Source of the DNA: CADEFQ01 sp050185195
Lineage (GTDB): Bacteria; Pseudomonadota; Gammaproteobacteria; Steroidobacterales; Steroidobacteraceae
Direction of reading: 5' to 3'
Assembly (NCBI GenBank): GCA_050185195.1
Contig: JBFWZQ010000010.1
Coordinates: forward strand, 1-64,000
DNA: 64,000 bases
The notes below the pieces were generated by a model. It had not been told where the DNA came from, searched no databases, and saw only the letters and a program-made list of their open reading frames with translations. The first letter of the stretch is position 1, and the number at the start of each line of letters is the position of its first letter. The translations under genes and the position numbers were made by a program. This document shows positions 1 to 8,265 of the stretch, piece by piece.

Positions 1-126
1 CGGGCAACGGGCAACGGGCAACGGGCAACGGGCAACGGGCAACGGGCAACGGGCAACGGGCAACGGGCAACGGGCAACGGGCAACGGGCAACGGGCAACG
101 GGCAACGGGCAACGGGCAACGGGCAA
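1..126 (+). repeat. 18 tandem copies of the heptamer CGGGCAA
   Basis: Exactly 18 perfect head-to-tail copies of a 7-base unit fill the window start, so the array may extend further upstream. There are no spacers, which excludes a CRISPR. A GGG run recurs every 7 bases with 4-base loops, which fits the standard G-quadruplex pattern many times over. The perfect copies suggest recent expansion or homogenisation. The last unit is followed by G. Related but degenerate arrays occur at 448-475, 25626-25653, 39170-39197, 44893-44927 and 57623-57629. The gene upstream of this array is outside the window. Confidence 0.97.
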
Positions 127-447
127 GGGACGCGGGTTGCGCACGTCGAGTTCCGTCACGGGTCGCGGTTTTTTTTGAGGTCCGCGCGTGCACCGACAGA
201 AAGCAGAACTTGTCGGCAGCTCGTGATCGACGCCTGTCGCTACACCACATGCGCAGATGCGTGCGGCAGACATCTCCATCGCAAGCCACATCGTCGCAGG
301 CCCGGCCCGCGAGCCCGAATGCCAACCCGCCTTGGCGGAAAAGCCCGGCATGCTGATGGCCACGCGCGATGCCTCGGCGCAGTGCGATGGCACCGCGAGC
401 AGGTCGCCCCGGCTACATCAAGTGCGTCGCAGGCCAAGCCAACGCTC
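127..447. other. Gene-free stretch
   Basis: I find no convincing gene here. Open frames exist but none shows a recognisable domain, a ribosome binding site or conserved spacing. An eight-T run at 169-176 follows a GC-rich segment and could be the tail of a plus-strand terminator, but I cannot draw a good stem before it. A 6-base inverted repeat CCGACA/TGTCGG lies near 195-215. Read on the minus strand, the end next to the 448-475 array carries AGCGTTGGCTTG, which recurs beside the heptamer remnant at 57630-57641. Confidence 0.6.
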
Positions 448-500
448 TGGCCCGCAGCCCGCAGCGCGTAGCCCGTGGCCACCGCCCGCCGCAGGCGGCG
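448..500 (-). repeat. Degenerate heptamer array and GC palindrome after murA
   Basis: Read on the minus strand, four 7-base units (CGGGCTA, CGCGCTG, CGGGCTG, CGGGCCA) occupy 475 down to 448. They begin 27 bases after the murA stop and are in murA sense orientation. Between the stop and the array is a short palindrome with arms CGCCGC (487-492) and GCGGCG (495-500). The same palindrome core recurs in the repeat island before adk. No T-run follows, so this is not a classical intrinsic terminator. Confidence 0.75.
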
Positions 501-502
501 CC

Positions 503-1762
503 TCAGCCCGGCACGCGCCTGATCCGCGCCCCGAGCTGCGAGAGTTTTTCCTCGATCGTTTCGTAGCCACGATCGATGTGGTAGATGCGCTCGATGTCGG
601 TGCGCCCGTCGGCGACGAGGCCGGCGAGCACGAGGCTCGCGGACGCGCGCAGGTCGGTGGCCATGACCGGCGCCGCCGTGAGCTTCGGCACGCCGCGGAT
701 GATCGCGGTGTTGCCCTCGAGGCGGATCTCGGCACCGAGGCGGCGCATCTCGAGCATGTGCATGAAGCGGTTCTCGAAGATCGTCTCGACGATCGTGCCG
801 ACGCCATCGGCAACCGTGTCGAGCGCAGCGAACTGCGCCTGCATGTCGGTCGGAAACGCGGGGTAGGGCGCGGTGCGGATGTCGACCGACTTCGGGCGCC
901 GGCCGCGCATGTCGAGTTCGACCCAGTTGTCGCCGGCCGTGATCGTCGCGCCGGCCTCCCGGAGCTTGCCGAGCACGGCATCGAGGTGATCGGGCCGCGT
1001 GTTCTTGATGCGCACGTGGCCGCTCGTGATCGCGCCGGCGACGAGGTAGGTGCCGGCCTCGATGCGGTCCGGCAGCACGTTGTAGTGGGTGCCCCCGAGG
1101 CGCTCTACGCCTTCGATGACGAGCGTGTCGGTGCCGGCGCCGCGGACCTTCCCGCCCATGGCATTGACGAAGTTGGCGAGGTCGACGACTTCCGGCTCGC
1201 GCGCCGCATTCTCGATGACCGTCTCGCCGTCGGCGAGCGCCGCGGCCATCATCAGGTTCTCGGTGCCCGTGACCGTCACGGTCTCGAGCACGAGTCGCGC
1301 GCCTTTCAGGCGCGACGCACGCGCGCGGATGTAGCCGCCCTCGATGTGGATGTCGGCGCCCATCGCCTGCAGCCCCGCCACGTGGATGTTCACGGGGCGC
1401 GCACCGATCGCGCAGCCGCCGGGCAGCGATACGTCGGCGCGCCCGCAGCGCGCGACCAGCGGCCCGAGCACGAGGATCGAGGCGCGCATCGTCTTGACGA
1501 GTTCGTAGGGGGCGTAGGGCTCGCGCAGCGCGGTCGGGTCGACTTCGACGTGCATGCGTTCGCCGATCGTGACGTCGACGCCCATGCGACCGAGCAGTTC
1601 GATCATCGTCGTGACGTCCTGCAGGTGCGGGACGTTCGAGACCGTCACGGGACCGTCGGCGAGCAACGTGCCGGCGAGGATCGGCAGCGCCGCGTTCTTG
1701 GCGCCCGAGATGCGCACCTCGCCCTCGAGCGGCGTGCCCCCCTGGATCTGCAGCTTGTCCAT
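503..1762 (-). CDS. murA: UDP-N-acetylglucosamine 1-carboxyvinyltransferase
   Basis: MurA transfers enolpyruvate from PEP to UDP-GlcNAc, the first committed cytoplasmic step of peptidoglycan synthesis. The protein has 419 residues, the usual family length. It opens MDKLQIQGG, has the KNAALP substrate loop near residue 22, and has the catalytic loop GGCAIGARP with Cys117 matching the fosfomycin-sensitive cysteine of E. coli MurA. The start is the ATG 5 bases after the ibaG stop. An apparent open frame runs far upstream but has no MurA homology there. It is the second gene of an ibaG-murA unit, a common gammaproteobacterial pairing. A heptamer array follows its stop. Confidence 0.97.
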   Translation of the reverse strand: MDKLQIQGGTPLEGEVRISGAKNAALPILAGTLLADGPVTVSNVPHLQDVTTMIELLGRMGVDVTIGERMHVEVDPTALREPYAPYELVKTMRASILVLGPLVARCGRADVSLPGGCAIGARPVNIHVAGLQAMGADIHIEGGYIRARASRLKGARLVLETVTVTGTENLMMAAALADGETVIENAAREPEVVDLANFVNAMGGKVRGAGTDTLVIEGVERLGGTHYNVLPDRIEAGTYLVAGAITSGHVRIKNTRPDHLDAVLGKLREAGATITAGDNWVELDMRGRRPKSVDIRTAPYPAFPTDMQAQFAALDTVADGVGTIVETIFENRFMHMLEMRRLGAEIRLEGNTAIIRGVPKLTAAPVMATDLRASASLVLAGLVADGRTDIERIYHIDRGYETIEEKLSQLGARIRRVPG

Positions 1763-1767
1763 GGCTC

Positions 1768-2013
1768 CTAGCCCGCGCCGCGCGCCGCGGCCTCTTCCGG
1801 CGTCAGCGCGTCGATCGACAGGGCGTGGATCTCGTTGCCCATGCGCGCACCGAGCGCCCCGTAGATCATCTGGTGGCGGGCGATCACGCGCTTGCCGGCG
1901 AATGCGGCGGCGATCACCAGCGTGGCGAAATGCACGTTGTCCTCCGATTCGACGCGGACGCGCGCGCCCGGCAGGGCGGTCTCTATCAGCTCGGCAATCT
2001 CGTGGGTCTGCAT
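1768..2013 (-). CDS. ibaG: BolA/IbaG family protein
   Basis: This small BolA-fold protein of 81 residues begins MQTHEIAELI. BolA-type proteins partner monothiol glutaredoxins and handle or sense iron-sulfur clusters. IbaG is the version found next to murA and is linked to acid resistance in E. coli. The family signature region is visible as HFATLVIAAAFAGKRVIARH, followed by QMIYGALG and the IHALSI strand. I chose the internal ATG because the residues before it overlap the divergent kdsD promoter region and are not BolA-like. The spacing to murA indicates co-transcription. The assignment to IbaG rather than BolA rests on context. Confidence 0.9.
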   Translation of the reverse strand: MQTHEIAELIETALPGARVRVESEDNVHFATLVIAAAFAGKRVIARHQMIYGALGARMGNEIHALSIDALTPEEAAARGAG

Positions 2014-2060
2014 CAGACAATAGTAAAGAGTTGCGGGCCGTGGCGGTATCATGGCGCGCC

Positions 2061-3068
2061 ATGAATGCCGCACCGGACGCCGCCCCGCAGCCCGCGCCCA
2101 CCGACGCCGGGCTACTCGCCGCCGGCCGGCGGGCCCTGCGGATCGAGTCGACCGCGGTCGAATCGCTGCTCGCGCGCCTCGATGCCCGCTTCGCCGCGGC
2201 CTGTCGCCTGTGCCTCGCCTGCAGCGGCCGGATCGTCGTGACCGGCATGGGCAAATCGGGCCACATCGGGGGCAAGATCGCCGCGACCCTCGCGAGCACC
2301 GGCTCGCCGTCCTTCTTCCTGCACCCGGCCGAGGCCAGCCACGGCGACCTCGGCATGATCACCCGCACCGATGTCGTGCTCGCGATCTCGAACTCCGGGG
2401 AAACGCCCGAAGTGGTGACCCTGCTGCCGCACCTGTCGCGGCTCGGGGTGCCGCTGATCGCGATGACCGGCAACCCCGATTCGATGCTGGCGCGCGCGGC
2501 CGCCGTGAACCTCGACATCAGCGTGCCGGAGGAAGCCTGCCCGCTCAATCTCGCGCCGACCGCGAGCACCACCGTCACACTGGCGATGGGTGACGCGATC
2601 GCGGTCGCGGTGCTCGAGGCGCGTGGATTCACCGAACAGGATTTCGCCCGCTCGCATCCGGGCGGTTCGCTCGGCCGCCGCCTGCTGCTGCATGTCGAGG
2701 ACGTGATGCGCAAGGGCGACGACATCCCGCGCGTCGCGCCCGACGCACCCCTCAAGGATGGTCTCGTCGAGATGTCCCGCAAGGGCCTCGGCATGACCGT
2801 GATCGTCGACGGCGCGGGCAGGAGCCTCGGCGTGTTCACCGACGGCGACCTGCGGCGCATCCTCGACCAGGCGATCGACGTGCACGCGGCGCGCATGGTC
2901 GAGGTGATGACGGCGCCGGGCAGGTCGATCGGCCCGCGCGAACTCGCGGCGGAGGCCGTGCACCAGATGGAGCTGCACAGGATCACCGCACTGCCGGTCG
3001 TCGACGCGGCCGGTCGCGTGGTCGGCGCACTCAACGTGCACGACCTGCTGCGCGCCGGGGTCATGTAA
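2061..3068 (+). CDS. kdsD: D-arabinose-5-phosphate isomerase
   Basis: KdsD interconverts ribulose-5-phosphate and arabinose-5-phosphate, the first step to Kdo for LPS. The protein has 335 residues. It has an N-terminal SIS sugar-isomerase domain with GMGKSGHIGGKIAATLASTG and SNSGETPE, then a tandem CBS pair at roughly residues 215-330. The length and domain order match KdsD of gammaproteobacteria. It starts 47 bases from the divergent ibaG start. A TATCAT hexamer at 2047-2052 lies only 8 bases before the ATG, so a very short leader is possible. It is followed 3 bases later by kdsC, which completes a Kdo-synthesis pair. Confidence 0.96.
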   Translation: MNAAPDAAPQPAPTDAGLLAAGRRALRIESTAVESLLARLDARFAAACRLCLACSGRIVVTGMGKSGHIGGKIAATLASTGSPSFFLHPAEASHGDLGMITRTDVVLAISNSGETPEVVTLLPHLSRLGVPLIAMTGNPDSMLARAAAVNLDISVPEEACPLNLAPTASTTVTLAMGDAIAVAVLEARGFTEQDFARSHPGGSLGRRLLLHVEDVMRKGDDIPRVAPDAPLKDGLVEMSRKGLGMTVIVDGAGRSLGVFTDGDLRRILDQAIDVHAARMVEVMTAPGRSIGPRELAAEAVHQMELHRITALPVVDAAGRVVGALNVHDLLRAGVM

Positions 3069-3071
3069 CCC

Positions 3072-3569
3072 ATGCCGCGCCTGGCCCGATCGCTGCGCGA
3101 CGTGCGCCTCCTCGTGCTCGACGTGGACGGCGTGCTGACCGACGGCCGCCTCTACTACGGCGCGCGGGGCGAGGCCCTCAAGGTTTTCCACGTCCTCGAC
3201 GGCCATGGGATTCGCGCAGCACAGCGCGCGAAAATCCGGGTGGCGATCATTTCCGGCCGCAACTCGCCGGCGGTCCGCGCGCGCTGCCGCGAACTCGGCA
3301 TCCGGCACGTGCACCAGGGCGTCGAGGACAAGCTTGCCGTATTGCAGCGCCTGTGCACCCGCCTCGGCATCGCGCTGCACGAGTGCGCCGCCGTGGGCGA
3401 TGACACGCCTGACGTACCGGTGTTGCGCGCGGTCGGCCATCCATTTGCGGTCCCCGGCGCACATCCGACGGCCCGCCGCGCCGCGGGCCGCGTCACGCGC
3501 GCGCCGGGCGGGCACGGCGCGGTGCGCGAGGTCTGCGACCTGCTGGTCGCGGCGCGCGCGCGCCCATGA
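3072..3569 (+). CDS. kdsC: 3-deoxy-D-manno-octulosonate 8-phosphate phosphatase
   Basis: KdsC is a HAD-superfamily phosphatase that removes phosphate from Kdo-8-phosphate in the cytoplasm. The 165-residue protein has the small capless HAD form. HAD motif I is DVDGVLTDG near residue 17, motif II is the Ser of IISGRNS, and motif IV is GDDTPDVPVL. It is translationally coupled to lptC by an ATGATG overlap. Its place between kdsD and lptC is the canonical kds-lpt order. Confidence 0.95.
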   Translation: MPRLARSLRDVRLLVLDVDGVLTDGRLYYGARGEALKVFHVLDGHGIRAAQRAKIRVAIISGRNSPAVRARCRELGIRHVHQGVEDKLAVLQRLCTRLGIALHECAAVGDDTPDVPVLRAVGHPFAVPGAHPTARRAAGRVTRAPGGHGAVREVCDLLVAARARP

Positions 3570-4129
3570 TGTCGCGCTGGCTGGTCGGGCTGGCCGTGCT
3601 CGCGATGATCGTTGCGACGCTGCTGCTCGGTCGCACTTCGCGTGCTCCGGATGCCGCGGTGGCGGGCGGGGCGGGCGCGGCGGACCCCGGCTATTCGGCC
3701 CGCGATGCCGAGATCATCGAGACGGGCGATGACGGCCGGCCCCGTTACTGGCTCGAAGCCGCCCGCATCGAACAACCGCCCGACGAGCGGGCGATCACCC
3801 TGACCCGCCCCGCCCTGCGCTATCGCGCCCAGGGCGGCGGCATCTGGCGTGCGCAGGCCGAGACCGGCACCGTCCTGCCCGGGCACGACCTCATCGAACT
3901 CGATGGCGACGTACGCCTGCAAGGCACGCTGTCGGGCGGCGGGACGCCAGCACACATCGCAACGAGCCACCTGGCCTTCGACACGAAAAAGGAAGTGGCG
4001 TCGACCCGTGCCCGGGTCACCATCGACTGGTCGGGTCACCGGCTGGCAGCGCTCGGCCTGCGCGCCGACCTCGGGGCCGAGACCCTTCGGCTAGAATCGC
4101 AGGTCAATGGCCGTTTCCTTCCGCATTGA
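3566..4129 (+). CDS. lptC: LPS export protein LptC
   Basis: LptC is the bitopic inner-membrane protein that passes LPS from the LptB2FG extractor to periplasmic LptA. The 187-residue product has one N-terminal transmembrane helix at about residues 5-22, then a beta-rich periplasmic domain. Family sequence is weakly conserved, so the call relies on size, topology, the FDTKKEVAST segment and its place before lptA. The start overlaps the kdsC stop. A second ATG at 3569 is an equal alternative. The 3' end overlaps lptA by 23 bases. Confidence 0.9.
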   Translation: MMSRWLVGLAVLAMIVATLLLGRTSRAPDAAVAGGAGAADPGYSARDAEIIETGDDGRPRYWLEAARIEQPPDERAITLTRPALRYRAQGGGIWRAQAETGTVLPGHDLIELDGDVRLQGTLSGGGTPAHIATSHLAFDTKKEVASTRARVTIDWSGHRLAALGLRADLGAETLRLESQVNGRFLPH

Positions 4130-4766
4130 TTCCGCGCGCGCGCGCCCTCTGATCCTCGCCGTGCTCGCCTGCGCAGCCGCCTGCGCGGCCGCCGTCGAGC
4201 CCGCGGCGAGTCCGGCGCCGACCGTCGTGCCGCGCGACCTGCCGATCAATATTGATGCTGCTTCCTCCGATGTCGACTATCGCAGCAATACGGTCGTCTT
4301 CCGCGATGTCGTGATCACCCAGGGCACGACGCGCGTCTCGGCCGCGAACGCGCGCGCCACGGGCCTCGACTTCAAGGAATCGACCTGGATCTTCACGGGC
4401 AACGTGCGCATCCAGCGGGATGGCGGCCAGCTCGAATCCGACGAGGCGCGCGTGCAGTTTCGCGACAACCTGCTGCGCGTCGCGACGATCAACGGCCAGC
4501 CCGCACGCTTCGAACAGCAGCTCGCGCGCTCTCCCGGCAAGGCGCATGGCCGTGCCACGACGATCGTGTACGACCTCGCCAGCGATCGCGTGACCTTCAC
4601 GGGAGACGCGTGGCTCAGCGACGGTCGCAACGAGATCAGCGGCGAGGAACTCGTCTACGACGTGCGCGACCAGCGCGTGCTCGCCGAGGCGCAGCCGGAC
4701 AGCGGCGGACGGGTGCGCATCACCATACGCCCCGGCGACGGCAACAAGGCCGAGCCCCGCCCATGA
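4107..4766 (+). CDS. lptA: LPS transport periplasmic protein LptA
   Basis: LptA forms the periplasmic beta-jellyroll bridge that carries LPS to the outer membrane. The 219-residue protein has a signal peptide of about 28 residues and an OstA-like domain starting at LPINIDAASSDVDY with repeating short beta strands such as FTGNVRIQRDGGQLESDEA. The start lies inside the end of lptC. A TAGAAT hexamer at 4092-4097 sits just upstream and could be an extra -10 element. The stop overlaps the lptB start in ATGA form. Confidence 0.94.
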   Translation: MAVSFRIDSARARPLILAVLACAAACAAAVEPAASPAPTVVPRDLPINIDAASSDVDYRSNTVVFRDVVITQGTTRVSAANARATGLDFKESTWIFTGNVRIQRDGGQLESDEARVQFRDNLLRVATINGQPARFEQQLARSPGKAHGRATTIVYDLASDRVTFTGDAWLSDGRNEISGEELVYDVRDQRVLAEAQPDSGGRVRITIRPGDGNKAEPRP

Positions 4767-5488
4767 CGAGCCTTACGGCCGCAAGACTCGCCAAGAGCTA
4801 CGGCAAGCGCCGCATCATCACCGACCTCTCGCTCGAGGTGGCCAGCGGCGAGGTGGTCGGGTTGCTCGGGCCGAACGGCGCCGGCAAGACGACGGCGTTC
4901 TACATGATCGTCGGGCTCGTGCCCCCCGACGCGGGACGCATCCAGCTGGGCGATGTCGACCTCACCCACCATCCGATGCACCGGCGGGCGCAACTCGGCA
5001 TCGGCTACCTGCCGCAGGAGGCATCGGTCTTCCGCAAGCTCTCCGTGCACGACAACATCCTCGCGATCCTGGAAACGCGCGCGGATCTCGACGGGGCCGG
5101 GCGCGAGCGCCGCCTCGAGGAAATCCTCGACGAGCTGCGCATCTCGCACGTGCGGGACAGCCTCGGGCTGTCGCTCTCGGGCGGCGAGCGCCGGCGCGTC
5201 GAAATCGCGCGCGCACTCGCCGCCGAACCGCGCTTCATGCTGCTCGACGAGCCGTTCGCCGGCGTCGATCCGCTCTCCGTGCTCGATATCCAGCGCATCA
5301 TCCGCGAGCTCACGGCAAAGGGCATCGGCGTGCTGATCACGGACCACAACGTGCGGGAAACGCTCGGGGTCTGCGACCGCGCCTACATCGTCAGTTCGGG
5401 CACGGTGATCGCTGCCGGAAGTGCGGAAGAAATCCTTGCCAACCCCCAAGTCCGTGAGGTGTACTTGGGTGAATCGTTTCGTTTGTGA
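4763..5488 (+). CDS. lptB: LPS export ABC transporter ATP-binding protein
   Basis: LptB is the cytoplasmic ATPase of the LptB2FGC complex that extracts LPS from the inner membrane. The 241 residues equal the E. coli length. Walker A is GPNGAGKTT, the signature is LSGGERRR, Walker B is FMLLDEPFAGVDP and the switch histidine is in ITDHN. The ATG overlapping the lptA stop gives the correct N-terminus MTSLTAARL. lptF and lptG are not in this window. Confidence 0.97.
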   Translation: MTSLTAARLAKSYGKRRIITDLSLEVASGEVVGLLGPNGAGKTTAFYMIVGLVPPDAGRIQLGDVDLTHHPMHRRAQLGIGYLPQEASVFRKLSVHDNILAILETRADLDGAGRERRLEEILDELRISHVRDSLGLSLSGGERRRVEIARALAAEPRFMLLDEPFAGVDPLSVLDIQRIIRELTAKGIGVLITDHNVRETLGVCDRAYIVSSGTVIAAGSAEEILANPQVREVYLGESFRL

Positions 5489-5552
5489 CCGGTGATCGCG
5501 CTCTGAATACTCTTTTCGAATCAACGCGTTGGGAATTTCCTCCGCTGCCGCC

Positions 5553-6995
5553 ATGCTGAAGCCCTCCCTGCAGCTGAAACTGGGCCAGTCGCTTACGATG
5601 ACCCCGCAGTTGCAGCAGGCGATCCGGCTGCTGCAACTGCCCGCGCTCGAGCTGCAGGCCCACATCCGCGAGCTGCTCGAATCGAACGTGATGCTCGAGG
5701 CCGTCGAGGAGCCGGAACAGACCGGGATCTTCGAGGCGATCCAGTCTCCGGCCGAGCGCGCCGCGCCCGAATTCGAGGCACCGTCGCGCGAGCCGCCGCA
5801 GGTCGACGTCGAGATCGTCACGGACAACTGGTCGAGCGACTCGGGGTCATCCGACACGCCCTGGTCGCCCGACGACGACGATCGCCAGCAGGAATTCGCT
5901 GGCGAGCCCGACACCTCCCTGCAGGATCACCTGCTCTCGCAACTGGAGGTCGCCGATCTCGACGCGCGACGGCTTGCCGTGGCGCGCGCCATCGTCGATG
6001 CGATCAACGACGACGGCTACCTGATCGAGTCCACGGACGAAATCGCGGCAACGCTGCGTCCCGACGTCGTGTGCGACGGGGCCGAGGTGCTCGACGTGCT
6101 CGCGACGGTGCAGGCACTCGACCCCGCGGGGGTCGGCGCGCGCTCGGTGGGTGAGTGCATTGCGCTGCAACTGCGCCAGTTCGATCCCGCGACGCCCGGC
6201 CTGACGACGGCACTCGCCATCGCCGCCGGTCACCTCGACACGGTGGCCCGCAACGAGCTCGCGCTGCTGCGGCGCGAACTGCGGGTCACTGAAGACGAGC
6301 TGGCCGAGGCGCTGGCGCTCGTGCGCACCTGCCAGCCGCGCCCCGGTTCGGCGCTGAGTGGCGGCTCGCCGGAGTACGTGGTGCCCGACGTGTTCGTGCG
6401 TCGCACCGACCGCGGATGGAGCGTCGAGATCAACCCCTCCACGCTGCCGCGCGTGCGCCTGAACCAGGGCTACGCGAGCCTGCTCGGCCGCAACACTTCG
6501 CACGCGAACCTGCGCGCGCAGCTGCAGGAGGCGCGCTGGCTGCTGAAAAGCCTCGAGATCAGGAACGACACCCTGCTCAGGGTCGCGCATGCGATCGTCG
6601 AGCGCCAGGCCGAATTCCTCGAACAGGGCGACGAGCACATGCGCCCGATGATCCTGAAGGACATCGCCGCCGCGATCGAGATGCACGAATCGACCATCTC
6701 GCGCATCACCTCGGGCAAGTACATGCATACGCCCCGCGGCGTGTTCGAGCTGCGGTATTTCTTCTCGAGCCACGTGGGCGGCGGCGAAGCGGCCGAAACC
6801 TCCTCGACCGCGATCCGCGCCAAGATCAGGAAGCTGATCCGCGACGAGGACCCTGCGGCGCCGCTGTCCGACAGCCGCATCGCCGAGCTGCTTTCGGCCG
6901 AAGGCATCCCCGTCGCGCGACGCACCGTCGCGAAGTACCGGGAGGCGATGCGCATCGCGCCGTCGAACGAGCGCCGGCGCATGGCACCGAAATGA
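5553..6995 (+). CDS. rpoN: RNA polymerase sigma-54 factor
   Basis: RpoN directs core polymerase to -24/-12 promoters that need an AAA+ activator. The 480-residue protein has the N-terminal activator-interacting region (MLKPSLQLKLGQSLTMTPQL), an acidic linker near residues 50-120, a core-binding region, and the C-terminal RpoN box ARRTVAKYRE. I start it at the ATG that gives this N-terminus. An in-frame TTG at 5529 would add 8 residues. It follows lptB by 64 bases and precedes hpf, the standard order. No sigma-54 activator gene is visible in the window. Confidence 0.96.
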   Translation: MLKPSLQLKLGQSLTMTPQLQQAIRLLQLPALELQAHIRELLESNVMLEAVEEPEQTGIFEAIQSPAERAAPEFEAPSREPPQVDVEIVTDNWSSDSGSSDTPWSPDDDDRQQEFAGEPDTSLQDHLLSQLEVADLDARRLAVARAIVDAINDDGYLIESTDEIAATLRPDVVCDGAEVLDVLATVQALDPAGVGARSVGECIALQLRQFDPATPGLTTALAIAAGHLDTVARNELALLRRELRVTEDELAEALALVRTCQPRPGSALSGGSPEYVVPDVFVRRTDRGWSVEINPSTLPRVRLNQGYASLLGRNTSHANLRAQLQEARWLLKSLEIRNDTLLRVAHAIVERQAEFLEQGDEHMRPMILKDIAAAIEMHESTISRITSGKYMHTPRGVFELRYFFSSHVGGGEAAETSSTAIRAKIRKLIRDEDPAAPLSDSRIAELLSAEGIPVARRTVAKYREAMRIAPSNERRRMAPK

Positions 6996-7026
6996 CGAAC
7001 AGGCATCCAGATACGAGGAGAGCGCG

Positions 7027-7347
7027 ATGCAGATATCAGTGAGTGGCCATCACGTCGATGTCACCCCGCCGCTGCGGGACTACGTCGAGAAGAAGCTCGA
7101 ACGCATCGTGCGCCACTTCGACCACGTGATCGACGTGCACTGCGTGCTCACCGTCGAGAAGCTGCGCCAGAAGGCCGAGGCCACGCTGCAGGTGCGCGGC
7201 GGCCCGATCCACGCCGACGCGATCGAGGCGGACATGTACGCCGCGATCGACGCACTCGCCGACAAGCTCGATCGCCTGGTGACGAAGCACAAGGAAAAGG
7301 CGCGGGACCACCACGCCGCCGAGGCGCGCAAGACCACGCGGCAATAG
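7027..7347 (+). CDS. hpf: Ribosome hibernation-promoting factor, short form
   Basis: This 106-residue HPF/RaiA-family protein binds the 30S subunit in stationary phase and promotes ribosome dimerisation. It has the beta-alpha fold with ISGHH-like opening MQISVSGHHVDVTPPL and the basic helix KLERIVRHF. There is no long C-terminal dimerisation domain, so it is the short gammaproteobacterial type. A strong ribosome binding site (GAGGAGAG) precedes the ATG. It is cotranscribed with rpoN. Confidence 0.95.
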   Translation: MQISVSGHHVDVTPPLRDYVEKKLERIVRHFDHVIDVHCVLTVEKLRQKAEATLQVRGGPIHADAIEADMYAAIDALADKLDRLVTKHKEKARDHHAAEARKTTRQ

Positions 7348-7379
7348 GCGCGTAACCCGCGCCGGCAGGACTTCGCCCC

Positions 7380-8252
7380 ATGCGCGTCATCGTCGTCAGC
7401 GGTCTTTCGGGGTCGGGCAAGAGCGTGGCGCTGCACATGCTCGAGGACCTCGGCTTCTACTGCATCGACAACATCCCGGCCGCACTGCTGACGCCGCTCA
7501 TTTCCCACACCGTGCGCAGCGCCGACGTCGCCTACGAGCGGATCGCCGTCGGGCTCGACGCGCGCAACACGGCGGCGGAAATCGCCTCCGTGCCGAAGCT
7601 GTTGCAGGAATTGAAGAAGAGCGGCATCCAGTGCGAGGTGCTGTTCCTGACCGCCAACGACGCGGAGCTGCTGCGGCGCTTCGCCGAAACCCGCCGCAAG
7701 CACCCGATGAGCCGCGGCAGCGTCGACCTGCGCGAGGCGATCGCGATGGAGCGCGACCTCCTCGAGCCGATCATGCATGCGGCCGACCGGGTGATCGACA
7801 CGTCGCGCATGGGCGTGCACGCGCTGCGCGACGTCGTGCTGAAATCCGCGGAATCGCGCGTCTCGCCGCGCCTGTCGATCACCTTCGAGTCGTTCGGCTT
7901 CAAGCACGGCATCCCGGGCGACGCCGATTTCGTGTTCGACGCACGCTCGCTGCCGAACCCCTACTGGGAGCCGCTGCTGCGCCCGCTCACGGGCCGCGAC
8001 CCCGAAGTGGTTCGTTTCCTCGAAGCCGAGCCGGCGGTCGCGCGGATGATCGACGACATCGCGACGTTCGTCGAGGCGCGCATCCCCGAGCACACGGCGG
8101 CGAATCGCCGCTACCTGACCGTGGCGGTCGGCTGCACCGGGGGCCAGCACCGGTCGGTCTACCTGGCAAACCGGCTCGTCGAACGCTTCGCGGCGCAGCA
8201 TCCCCACGTATCGGCGCGCCACAATGAGTTGCGCGCCGGGCGCGACCATTGA
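7380..8252 (+). CDS. rapZ: RNase adapter RapZ
   Basis: RapZ is a nucleotide-binding adapter. In enterobacteria it delivers the GlmZ small RNA to RNase E and senses glucosamine-6-phosphate. The 290-residue product has Walker A GLSGSGKS at residues 8-15, a Walker B-like region and the C-terminal domain motif CTGGQHRSVYLANRL. In many gammaproteobacteria ptsN (and npr or hprK) lie between hpf and rapZ. Here only 32 bases separate them and those genes are absent. Confidence 0.95.
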   Translation: MRVIVVSGLSGSGKSVALHMLEDLGFYCIDNIPAALLTPLISHTVRSADVAYERIAVGLDARNTAAEIASVPKLLQELKKSGIQCEVLFLTANDAELLRRFAETRRKHPMSRGSVDLREAIAMERDLLEPIMHAADRVIDTSRMGVHALRDVVLKSAESRVSPRLSITFESFGFKHGIPGDADFVFDARSLPNPYWEPLLRPLTGRDPEVVRFLEAEPAVARMIDDIATFVEARIPEHTAANRRYLTVAVGCTGGQHRSVYLANRLVERFAAQHPHVSARHNELRAGRDH

Positions 8253-8265
8253 ACGGGAGACAAGC

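Noticed and set aside
1..126. CRISPR array
   Set aside because: The unit is 7 bases with no spacers and no cas genes are near.
240..482. 80-residue Cys/Arg-rich minus-strand frame
   Set aside because: No ribosome site, no recognisable domain, and it overlaps the heptamer array.
257..1771. 504-residue plus-strand frame opposite murA
   Set aside because: It is a GC-rich antisense shadow of murA with no homology.
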